Shown here: one piece after another, positions 26,727 to 34,492 of the stretch
How the letters are laid out: each line of letters starts with the position of its first letter
How positions within the stretch are numbered: position 1 is the first letter of the stretch
Assembly (NCBI RefSeq): GCF_027924565.1
Contig: NZ_AP027041.1
Location: forward strand, 3,472,001-3,536,000
Direction: 5' to 3'
DNA: 64,000 nt
DNA from: Lysobacter auxotrophicus
Lineage (GTDB): Bacteria; Pseudomonadota; Gammaproteobacteria; Xanthomonadales; Xanthomonadaceae
The notes under the pieces: generated by a model
Seen by the model: only the letters and a program-made list of their open reading frames with translations
Databases searched by the model: none
Told to the model about the DNA's origin: nothing
Program-made: the position numbers and the translations under genes

Positions 26727-28475
26727 TCAGCTTCCCGGTGCCGGCCCGCCGCCGGGATACAGCGGCGGCAGCGGCGAGACCGTCCGGGCGGGTACGGATC
26801 GCCACGTCGGGCCCTTCGCGAACGCCCGGCGCAAGGCTTCGCGCGCCGTGACCGCGCTGCCGCCGCCCCAGCGGGCGCGCTGGAGTTCGTCGACCGCGTC
26901 GCGCTGGTCGGCGTCGGCGAGACGGGCGCGGGCTTCGTCGAGGTCGCGCGCCGGCGGATGCGCCATCGCGCAGAGCGCGTCGGCGACGTCGCCCAGGTCG
27001 CCGCGGTCGATCAGGCGTTTCAGGTCGACATGCCCCCCGCCCTGCGGCGGAGAGGGTGCATCGCCCTGCGACTTCGTCGCGGCCTTGGCGCCCTCGCCGC
27101 GGTTCAGGCCCCACAGCAGCGTGAACAGCCAGAGCGCCGCGAACAGCACGGCGGCGAGCACCCAGGCCTTGTTAGCACCGCCAAGGTCGGTGAAACGCGC
27201 CATGGGCGGCGCGGTGTGCGCGTCGCCGGTCGGGGTCGCGATGTCCGTGCCCGTCGCCGATGCGGGTGCGGCGGGGGCATTCGGCGCGCCCGGCGTCGTG
27301 CCCGGCAACACCGTCCACGACAGCGGCGGCAGGCTCGACGTCTCCGCCTGGCCCGCGCGCACATCCCACCAGCGCAGTTGCAGCCCGGCCATGTCCGCCT
27401 TGCCCTCGCGGGCCGGTACGAGCGAGAAGCGACGCGTGAGCTTCACGCGCGGTCGGCCGTCGACGAAACGCTCGTCGGCCTGCACGGGTTCGGCGAACAC
27501 CTGCACGCCGTCGATCGGCGGCAGCTGGAGTTCCGGCATCTGCGCGGCGGTGGCGCCGTCGGCCAGCGCTTCCACCGTCACCGTCGCCGCGTTGCCGACG
27601 CGCAGTTCCTGCGGCGTGGACTGATAGCGCAGCGTCAGGTTCTGCAGCGGCAACCACGGTTGCGGCGCGTTCGCCGGCGCCGGTTGCACGTCGAGCTTGC
27701 GCGGCGTGCCCTGCGCTTCGAGCGCGCCTCCGCGTCCGCCGCCCAGCAGGTCGTCGAAGAAGCCGCCCGCGCCGCGACCTTCGAAGCGCGCCGGTGGCAC
27801 GGTCAGCACGCCGCTGCGTTCGGGCACCAGCAGGAAGCGGCGTTCGACCACGTGGTAACGACGACCGCCGATGTCGCGCTGGTACTGCGCATCGTCGCCG
27901 ACGCGCTGGAGCGATGCGCCGTCGGGCGCGTCCTGGTCGAGCTGCCCGGAGATCAGCGGCGTCGCCGAATACAGCCGCACGACCCAGCCGACGGATTGCT
28001 GCACGTAGGGGTCGGGATCGTCCGCTTCGCTTTCGATGAACACGTCTTCGGTGCGTGTCGGCGCCGTCGTCGCGGCGGGCGCGACGGTGAGCGCGATCGG
28101 CTGCGTCCTCAGGCTGCCGACGTTGAGCGCGGGCACGGTGACCAAACCATCGCGGCGCGGTCGCAGCGCGACGGCGTACAGCGTGCGCACGGTGCTGCCA
28201 CCGGTGCCCATCACGAACTCGCGCCGGCTCGTGCGCCCGCTGACGAAGAAGTCGGTGAGCAGCGGCGCGTAATCGGGTTCGGTCGAGGTGGTGGCCGCGG
28301 TGCTTTCGATGTTGAGCGTGACCGTTTCGCCCATGCCGATGCGGTCGCGATCGAGCCACGCGCGCACCTGCGCGGCCGCCTCGAGGCTGGCGAGCGCGAG
28401 CAGCAACAACAGCGTCACGCGCGCGAACAGGCGGGACGGAAGCGTCCGTGACGGAAGCAGGTTCGCGACGTTCAT
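26727..28475 (-). CDS. batD: BatD-like aerotolerance protein
   Basis: A 582-residue membrane-anchored protein. A signal peptide ends near LEAAAQ. Repeated immunoglobulin-like beta domains of the BatD (oxygen tolerance) family follow: VRAWLDRDRIGMGETVTLNI, REFVMGTGGSTVRTLYAVAL, SGVLTVPPARFEGRGAGGFF. One transmembrane helix (WVLAAVLFAALWLFTLLWGL) near residue 450 precedes a cytoplasmic tail of about 130 residues. The ATG overlaps the stop of the upstream BatB/C gene (ATGA). It closes the operon. Bat proteins form a periplasm-facing complex with MoxR; the molecular role is unresolved. Confidence 0.88.
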   Translation of the reverse strand: MNVANLLPSRTLPSRLFARVTLLLLLALASLEAAAQVRAWLDRDRIGMGETVTLNIESTAATTSTEPDYAPLLTDFFVSGRTSRREFVMGTGGSTVRTLYAVALRPRRDGLVTVPALNVGSLRTQPIALTVAPAATTAPTRTEDVFIESEADDPDPYVQQSVGWVVRLYSATPLISGQLDQDAPDGASLQRVGDDAQYQRDIGGRRYHVVERRFLLVPERSGVLTVPPARFEGRGAGGFFDDLLGGGRGGALEAQGTPRKLDVQPAPANAPQPWLPLQNLTLRYQSTPQELRVGNAATVTVEALADGATAAQMPELQLPPIDGVQVFAEPVQADERFVDGRPRVKLTRRFSLVPAREGKADMAGLQLRWWDVRAGQAETSSLPPLSWTVLPGTTPGAPNAPAAPASATGTDIATPTGDAHTAPPMARFTDLGGANKAWVLAAVLFAALWLFTLLWGLNRGEGAKAATKSQGDAPSPPQGGGHVDLKRLIDRGDLGDVADALCAMAHPPARDLDEARARLADADQRDAVDELQRARWGGGSAVTAREALRRAFAKGPTWRSVPARTVSPLPPLYPGGGPAPGS

Positions 28476-30202
28476 TCGTTGCCCTCGCCGCCATGGCTGC
28501 GGCGCTCGTGCTCGATGCGGAATTTCTCGCGCAGCAGGCCGCCCGGATCGTCCGGCACGCGACGCAGCCACGCCTCGTTCGCCAGCCGCTGCTCGCGCTG
28601 CTGCGGGGTTTCGTTGCGCGACGGCTCGGGCTGCTGCGGTTTCGCCTGCCCCTGCTGCTGGAGCGCCTGCTGCATGCGCTGCCGCTGCGCAGCGTCGGCC
28701 TCGCGCTGCTTCTGCGCGTCGGCCGATTGCGGCTCGGATTGCGGCTGCTGGTCCTGTTGCGGGTCTTGCGTCGGTTGCGGCGCCTGCGACTTGTCCTGCT
28801 GCGGCTGCGGCCTGGGTTGCCCCTGCCCCGGCTGCGGCTTCTGGTCGGGCTTCTGATCCTGCTTTGACTGATCTTTCGACTGCCCGCCCCCACCGCCCTG
28901 CGGCGGCTTGCGTTGCATCGCCGCCTGCACCGCGCGCTTGTTGGCGATCGCGTCGGGCATGCCGGGCTGGCGCTTGAGCGCTTCGTCGTACGCGGCGATC
29001 GCCTGCGGATACTGTCCCGCCTTCGCCAGCGCGTTGCCGCGGTTGTAGTGCGCATCGGCGCTGTCGGCGGACTGGTACGCCTGCGCCGCCGAGTTGAAAT
29101 CGCCGCGACGGAACGCCTCGTTGCCCTGCGCGACGTGCGCGTGTTCGATCTGGTCGGCGCGACGCCACAGGTCGGCGGCCTTCACCGGCGTCCACAGCAC
29201 GCACATCGCGATCATCGCCAGCGCCGTACGACGCCGGAATGCGAACAACGCCAGCAGCATCAGCGGCGGCAGCAGCCAGTAGCCTTCGTCCTGCCACGCG
29301 TGCCCGCGCTGTCCGTCCACGCGCGTGGCGTCGTCGGTGTCGGTCGGATCGAGCACGCCCAGCGCGCGCAGGTCGCTATCGTCGACGGCGATGCGCGCAT
29401 AGCGGCCGTTGCCTGCTGACGCGAGGCCACGCAACGAGGACTCGTCGAGGCGCGCGTTCGCGAACGTGCCGTCGCCGCGGCGATACGGCGCACCGGCTTC
29501 GGCGCCCACGCCGAGCACGTCGACGCGAAAGCCCTGCTTCGCTGCAGCGGATGCGGCCTCGTTCGCGCCGTCGCCGGCGTGGTCGGTCATCAGCAGGATG
29601 CGCCCGCGATCGAAACCGGATTGCTTCAACAACTGCACCGCCCCCCCGATCGCGCGATCGGCGCGTTGCCCATCGACGGGCATCACGTCGGGCGACAGCG
29701 CATCGAGGAACAGCGCCACGTTCGCCGCGTCCTCGGTGAGCGGCGCGACGGTGAACGCGTCATCGGCGAAGGCGACGAGCGCGACCTGCCCGCCCTGGCG
29801 CTCGCGCAGCAGCGTGGACAGCTTCGCGCGCGACTGCGCCAGGCGCGAGGGCGGAAGATCGGCCGCGAGCGCGGCGCCGGACAGATCGACCGCGACCACC
29901 AGCGGCGTGCGGCTCTGCCACAGCGGCTGCGGGCTCTGGCGCCAACTCGGCCCCGCCAATGCGATCACGGCCAGCACGTAGGCAAGCGAAGCGAGCCATG
30001 CGCCCCATCGCACGCGCGCGCCCCCGCGTTCGACGAGCAGGTGCGGCAGCAGATGCGCATCGACGTTCTCGCGCCACACGCTGGCGCGACGTCGCCGCAC
30101 GCGCCACAACCCGAACAGCAACGGCAACGCGAGCAACGCCCACAACCACTGCGGGCGCAGCAGGTGCAGCGAGGCGAGCGAGAGGTCGGCGAACGGGTTC
30201 AT
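28472..30202 (-). CDS. Fused BatB-BatC: VWA membrane protein with TPR and Gln/Pro-rich tail
   Basis: A 576-residue fusion. Two N-terminal helices precede a von Willebrand A domain at about residues 90-300. The metal site is degenerate: VAVDLSGAALAAD has Ala where the DxSxS motif needs its second Ser, and the later Asp segment reads LMTDHAGDG. Two more helices follow near residue 320, then TPR units (AHVAQGNEAFRRGDFNSAAQ, AHYNRGNALAKAGQYPQAIA), a low-complexity tail of about 110 residues rich in Gln, Pro, Lys and Asp, and a conserved end. Separate batB and batC genes are the rule in Bacteroides, while fusions are known in proteobacteria. It overlaps both neighbours by 4 bp. Confidence 0.87.
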   Translation of the reverse strand: MNPFADLSLASLHLLRPQWLWALLALPLLFGLWRVRRRRASVWRENVDAHLLPHLLVERGGARVRWGAWLASLAYVLAVIALAGPSWRQSPQPLWQSRTPLVVAVDLSGAALAADLPPSRLAQSRAKLSTLLRERQGGQVALVAFADDAFTVAPLTEDAANVALFLDALSPDVMPVDGQRADRAIGGAVQLLKQSGFDRGRILLMTDHAGDGANEAASAAAKQGFRVDVLGVGAEAGAPYRRGDGTFANARLDESSLRGLASAGNGRYARIAVDDSDLRALGVLDPTDTDDATRVDGQRGHAWQDEGYWLLPPLMLLALFAFRRRTALAMIAMCVLWTPVKAADLWRRADQIEHAHVAQGNEAFRRGDFNSAAQAYQSADSADAHYNRGNALAKAGQYPQAIAAYDEALKRQPGMPDAIANKRAVQAAMQRKPPQGGGGGQSKDQSKQDQKPDQKPQPGQGQPRPQPQQDKSQAPQPTQDPQQDQQPQSEPQSADAQKQREADAAQRQRMQQALQQQGQAKPQQPEPSRNETPQQREQRLANEAWLRRVPDDPGGLLREKFRIEHERRSHGGEGNE

Positions 30203-31221
30203 GCGTGCCTCCGTCGCGGCCATGCGAACGCGAGCAGCGCGCACGCGAAGGCGGCGCCGAGCGGCCACGGATAGCGCTCGATGCGCGGGCGCACGGCCTG
30301 GCCGGGGCGTTCGATCGGTTCGAGACGATCGATCTCGGCGTAGATGCCGGCCAGCTGCGAGGTATCGCGCGCACGGAAGAAACGGCCGCCCGTGCTGCGC
30401 GCGATCTCGCGCAAGGTCGCTTCGTCGATCTCGTCGCCGGCGCCCGGCATCGGCACGGGTAGGCCGAACAGCGACATCGTGCCCTCGCCGCCGAAGGCGA
30501 TGGTGTGGATGCGCACGCCTTCGGCCTTCGCGATCTCGGCCGCCTTTTTCGGTTCGAGCAGGCCCGCGGTGTTCACGCCGTCGGTGAGCAGCACGAGCAC
30601 GCGTTGCTCCGCCGGCTGGCCGCGCAGGCGCTTGGTCGCCAGCGCGATGGTGTCGCCGATCGCGGTTTCCTGGCCGGCCAGGCCGATCACGCTGTCTTCC
30701 AGCTGCTGGCGCACGGACGCGAGGTCGAGCGTCAACGGCGTGAGCGCATACGCGCGGCGGCCGAAGACGATCAGGCCCACGCGATCGCCGTGGCGGCGGT
30801 CGAGGAAGTCGGCCAGCACGGCTTTCGCGGCGGTGAGGCGGTCGACGGTGCGGCCGCCGAGGTCCATGTCGGGCTCGCGCATGCTGCCGGACAGATCGAG
30901 CGCGAGCATCAGGTCGCGCCCCACCTGCGGCGGCTGCACTGCGTCGCCAAGTTGCTGCGGACGCGCCGCCGCGATGCACAACGCGATCCACGCCAGCCAC
31001 ACGAGGGCGCCCCCGCGCGCGCCGAACGCCGTGCGGCCGCCGGCATGCGCGACGCGGTCGAGCCGTTCGCCGAACGGCGCACGCAAGGCCGCGGACGACG
31101 CGTGTCGCGCTGGCGGCAACAGCCAGCGCGCGAAGAACGGCAGCGGAAGCGCGAGCAGCATCCACGGCCACGCGAAATGCTCGTGCAGCGACAGGAACGT
31201 AGCGAGCAGCGCGTCGATCAC
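30199..31221 (-). CDS. batA: BatA: VWA-domain membrane protein
   Basis: A 340-residue protein with two N-terminal helices (FAWPWMLLALPLPFFARW and GALVWLAWIALCIAAA), a von Willebrand A domain and a C-terminal helix (WPLGAAFACALLAFAWPRRR). The MIDAS metal motif is intact: MLALDLSGSMREPDM (DxSxS), a conserved Thr in LTPLTLDLAS, and LLTDGVNTAG. This contrasts with the degenerate site in the downstream BatB part. Translation starts at a GTG overlapping the DUF4381 stop (GTGA). The VWA domain faces the periplasm in this family and is likely the partner-binding unit. Confidence 0.9.
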   Translation of the reverse strand: MIDALLATFLSLHEHFAWPWMLLALPLPFFARWLLPPARHASSAALRAPFGERLDRVAHAGGRTAFGARGGALVWLAWIALCIAAARPQQLGDAVQPPQVGRDLMLALDLSGSMREPDMDLGGRTVDRLTAAKAVLADFLDRRHGDRVGLIVFGRRAYALTPLTLDLASVRQQLEDSVIGLAGQETAIGDTIALATKRLRGQPAEQRVLVLLTDGVNTAGLLEPKKAAEIAKAEGVRIHTIAFGGEGTMSLFGLPVPMPGAGDEIDEATLREIARSTGGRFFRARDTSQLAGIYAEIDRLEPIERPGQAVRPRIERYPWPLGAAFACALLAFAWPRRRHA

Positions 31222-31703
31222 CGGCCGGCGCCCATCCAGCGCAGGAAACGCTCGCGTGCCAGCGCGCGAAGTGCGGCGACATCGGCGGGATCGACCTCGC
31301 GGCGGAAGCCGCCGTCCAGCAGCAACCGGCCGGGACCTTCGGAGAAGTCTGTGCGTGTGGGCGCCTTGCGCTTGTTCGTCGCCGTGGCGGCGTCGAGATG
31401 GCGCAGCCACTGCTCGCCCTGCAACGTGTCGGCGTTCGCATCGTGCCGGCGCGCCGCGCGACGCAGCAGTTCGGACATCGCCGCGACCTGCTGCGGCGGC
31501 GTCGATGCGGCATCGACTTCGCGATCGAACAACGCGACGACCGCGGCGCGTCGACGACGCACCCGCGCACGCCACCAGGCGACCAGCACGATGGCCGCGA
31601 CGAGGACGCCGGCGAGGATCCACCAGCCCGGCGCGGGCGGCCACCACGACGGGGCCGTCGTGGCATGGATGTCGCGCAACACGAGCGAAGCAGGCGCCGC
31701 CAT
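31218..31703 (-). CDS. DUF4381 membrane protein
   Basis: A 161-residue protein with one N-terminal helix (WWILAGVLVAAIVLVAWWRA), then a basic, helical cytoplasmic domain (MSELLRRAARRHDANADTLQGEQWLRHLD) of DUF4381. The family is found almost only between DUF58 and BatA genes in proteobacterial MoxR operons. The ATG at 31703 overlaps the DUF58 stop by one base (TGATG), so translation is coupled. The biochemical role is unknown. Confidence 0.87.
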   Translation of the reverse strand: MAAPASLVLRDIHATTAPSWWPPAPGWWILAGVLVAAIVLVAWWRARVRRRRAAVVALFDREVDAASTPPQQVAAMSELLRRAARRHDANADTLQGEQWLRHLDAATATNKRKAPTRTDFSEGPGRLLLDGGFRREVDPADVAALRALARERFLRWMGAGR

Positions 31704-32647
31704 CACGCCACCAGCGGCCGGTTGCGGCCGAGCAGCGGCAGCCACGACGCGCTCTCCGCGTCCGTGGACAACGCCTGCACGCGCACGCCGCGTGCAGGCA
31801 GCTGCGCCAGCGCGGCGTCGAGCGGACGCCCGAATTCATTGCGCCACGCCTGCCGCTGCGCGGCGACCGAGAGGTCGACGTCGATGCGGTGCACGTCGCG
31901 CTCGCCGCCGTTCCCGAGGAAGGGCAGCGACGCCTTCGGCGGTGCGATCTCCAGCGGATCGGTCAGCAGCAGCACGATGACTTCGTGATGGTGCGACAGC
32001 GCGGGCCATCGCTGCGCCGGCAAGGCGGCGACGCTCGCCGGATCGGCGAGCACGACCAGGCGTGAGCCCGGACGCAGCAGGCGCTGCGCGTGGTCGAGCG
32101 CGACGCCAAGGCCGGCATCGTCTTCCGGCGGCTGCGCGTACCAGCGCGTGAGCGCATCTAGCACGCGCAGCGCGCCGCGCGGGCCGGACGCGGGCGCGAT
32201 CGGGGCTTCGCGCTGGCTGCCGCGCAACGCGGCGATGCGATCGCCATCGCGCACGGCCGACCACGCGGCGACCGCCCCGGCGCGCGCCGCCTGCACCGAC
32301 TTGAAACGCACGCGCGTACCGAAATACAGCGACGGCGAGGTGTCGGCCACGATCAGGCTCAGGCGTTCGCGCTCGGCCTGGAACAGCTTGGTGTGCGCGC
32401 GACCGGTGCGCGCGGTGAGTCGCCAGTCGATGTGGCGCGCGTCGTCGCCGGCCACGTATTCGCGCGATTCGGCGTACTCCATGCCGCGGCCACGCAACGG
32501 CGACAGCGCATGCCCGCTCACCCCGAAGCGCCCGCGCTGTGCGGGGCGTCGACCGGCGACGGCCTGTCGCAACGCGACCAGTTCCGGCAGCGTCGGCACG
32601 ACGCCGTTGCCGGTGGTTTCATCGCGAGGGGGCGTGGGCGTGGGCAC
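31703..32647 (-). CDS. DUF58 protein of the MoxR operon
   Basis: A 314-residue soluble protein. The DUF58 signature is present as LSPLRGRGMEYAESREYVAG followed by DDARHIDWRLTARTGRAHTK. A VWA-like half follows with the degenerate acidic motif LIVADTSPSLYFG and LVVLADPAS. DUF58 proteins partner with MoxR ATPases. The gene is 108 bp downstream of moxR. The frame reads from MPTPTPPRDETTGNG; a slightly later start cannot be excluded. Confidence 0.9.
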   Translation of the reverse strand: MPTPTPPRDETTGNGVVPTLPELVALRQAVAGRRPAQRGRFGVSGHALSPLRGRGMEYAESREYVAGDDARHIDWRLTARTGRAHTKLFQAERERLSLIVADTSPSLYFGTRVRFKSVQAARAGAVAAWSAVRDGDRIAALRGSQREAPIAPASGPRGALRVLDALTRWYAQPPEDDAGLGVALDHAQRLLRPGSRLVVLADPASVAALPAQRWPALSHHHEVIVLLLTDPLEIAPPKASLPFLGNGGERDVHRIDVDLSVAAQRQAWRNEFGRPLDAALAQLPARGVRVQALSTDAESASWLPLLGRNRPLVA

Positions 32648-32755
32648 GGTCGGTTTCGGAACGAGGAGTGCGGATCAGGCGTCGGCGTGGGGAGCTTGGT
32701 GGATCAGGGCGTGTCGTGGTCGCGAAGGATGCGCCGCGCGTCGACGACGAAGCGC

Positions 32756-33748
32756 TTACGGCAGCGGCACGCGTTGCAGCAGTTCGGCGACGAGGCGCTC
32801 GCCGTCCCAGCCTTCGGCCGTGGCCTCGTAGCTGGGCAGGATGCGATGGCGCAGGACGTCCGGGGCGACCGCACGCACGTCGTCGGGCGTCACGAAATCG
32901 CGCCCGGCGAGCCACGCATGCGCACGCGCGCAACGCTCCAGCGCGATGGAACCGCGCGGGCTCGCACCCCACGCGATGCGGCGCGCGAGCGTTGCGTCGT
33001 AACGCGCGGCGTCGCGCGAGGCGAGCACCAGTTCGATCAGGTAACGCTCCACCGCCGGCGCGAGGTGCAGGTCGAGCACGGCGTTGCGCGCGGCGAAAAC
33101 ATCGTCCAGCGGCATCCGTTCGATGGCAGCGGCCACGCTCTGCGTCGCGTGGCGCGCGCGGTCGCGCGCGAGGCGGAGGATTTCGGTTTCCGCCGCCGCC
33201 TGCGGATAGCCGATGCGCACGTACATCAGGAAGCGGTCGAGCTGCGCTTCGGGCAGCGGGAACGTGCCTTCCTGCTCGATCGGGTTCTGCGTCGCCATCA
33301 CCAGGAACAGCGCCGGCAGCGCGTAGGTCGCGCGGCCGACGGTGACCTGGCGCTCGCCCATCGCTTCCAGCAGCGCGGACTGCACTTTGGCGGGAGCGCG
33401 GTTGATCTCGTCGGCGAGCAGGATGGGATGGAAGATCGGCCCGGGCTGGAATTCGAAACGGCCCTCCTGCGGGCGCCAGACCTCGGTACCGGTGAGATCG
33501 GCCGGGAGCAGGTCGGGGGTGAACTGGACGCGGGCGAAATCGGCCTCCAGCCGCGCGGCCAGGGCGCGGATCGCGCTGGTCTTCGCCAGGCCCGGCGCGC
33601 CTTCGACCAGCAGGTGGCCGTCGGCCAGCAGCGCGATGAGCAGACGGTCGATCAACGCCGCCTGGCCGACGATCTCGGCCGATAGGGCCTCGCGCAGCGC
33701 GCGGAAGGCGTCGTGCAGGCGGGGAAGATCGTCGCTGCGGCGGTCCAT
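32756..33748 (-). CDS. moxR: MoxR-family AAA+ ATPase
   Basis: A 330-residue AAA+ protein. Walker A is in LLVEGAPGLAKTSAIRAL (GxPGxAKT), Walker B in PILLADEINRAPAKVQSALL, sensor 1 in FLVMATQNPIEQEGTFPLPE, and the arginine-finger segment in AQLDRFLMYVRIGYP. MoxR ATPases act as chaperone-like machines for VWA-domain proteins, here DUF58, BatA and BatB/C. It is the first gene of the operon. The ATG at 33748 (MDRRSDDLPRLH) is preferred over an upstream in-frame start because the preceding residues do not resemble the family. Confidence 0.93.
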   Translation of the reverse strand: MDRRSDDLPRLHDAFRALREALSAEIVGQAALIDRLLIALLADGHLLVEGAPGLAKTSAIRALAARLEADFARVQFTPDLLPADLTGTEVWRPQEGRFEFQPGPIFHPILLADEINRAPAKVQSALLEAMGERQVTVGRATYALPALFLVMATQNPIEQEGTFPLPEAQLDRFLMYVRIGYPQAAAETEILRLARDRARHATQSVAAAIERMPLDDVFAARNAVLDLHLAPAVERYLIELVLASRDAARYDATLARRIAWGASPRGSIALERCARAHAWLAGRDFVTPDDVRAVAPDVLRHRILPSYEATAEGWDGERLVAELLQRVPLP

Positions 33749-33837
33749 GGCGGTCTCGTTCGGGAATCCGGGCCAGTTTGACCGAAGACGGACGGCGCAG
33801 TTCACGCATCGCGTCATTCATTCAGCAATGCAAAGCG

Positions 33838-33860
33838 AAAGGGCCCCGGTGGGGCCCTTT
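33838..33860 (-). terminator. Hairpin that probably ends the pilQ transcript
   Basis: AAAGGGCCCC and GGGGCCCTTT form a 10-bp perfect stem with a GGT loop; on the minus strand it runs into CGCTTTGC, a weak T-rich tail. It lies about 630 bp past the pilQ stop, beyond the tandem repeat array, and 90 bp before moxR. Its position suggests that the array is transcribed as part of the pilM-Q message. Confidence 0.55.
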
Positions 33861-33940
33861 GGGTCTTGTTCTGCGTTCGTGCGGCGAGTGTGGGCCGAGC
33901 TGCCGGGCCCGATCGTCGGCGCGGCGCTGCCTTCTGTGTG

Positions 33941-34482
33941 GCGATGCGTTACGGGCTTCGGATCGCCCGGCCCGACCATCCTGGCCGGTCGTTCGCGCCC
34001 GCGCGCGCCATGGCGCGCATCCCAATTCGCTAGTTTCCTACGCTGCCATCCATGGCGATGCGCTTCGGGCTTCGGATCGCCCTGCCCGACCATCCATGGC
34101 CGGTCGTTCGGCAGGCCACGCGGCAGTGCCGCGTAGCACCGGATTCTGGATCGCTATCGCCGCCGTCCATGGCGATGCGTTACGGGCTTCGGATCGCCCG
34201 GCCCGGCCATCCTGGCCGGGCGTTCGCGCCCGCGCGCGCCATGGCGCGTATCCCGATTCTTTAATTTCCTAAGCTGCCATCCATGGCGATGCGTTACGGG
34301 CTTCGGATCGCCCGGCCCGACCATCCATGGCCGGTCGTTCGGCAGGCCACGCGGCAGTGCCGCGTGGCACCGGATTCTGCATCGTGACCGCCGCCATCCA
34401 TGGCGATGCGTTACGGACTTCGGATCGCCCGGCCCGGCCATCCTGGCCGGTCGTTCGCGCCCGCGCGCGCCATGGCGCGCAA
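33941..34482. repeat. Alternating A-B-A-B-A tandem repeat array
   Basis: Five units begin with GCGATGCGTTACGGGCTTCG or a near copy, at 33941, 34055, 34172, 34286 and 34403. The spacings are 114, 117, 114 and 117 bp, so the true repeat is a 231-bp dimer. Type A units contain CGTTCGCGCCCGCGCGCGCC and a CGCGCCATGGCGCG palindrome. Type B units contain GGCAGGCCACGCGGCAGTGC in the same place. All share a GGCC-rich palindrome (ACCATCCATGGCCGGT in B). The last unit is cut at the pilQ stop codon. The rest of the 744-bp space between moxR and pilQ holds only the hairpin at 33838. Confidence 0.9.
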
Positions 34483-34492
34483 GCGCGGGCGC

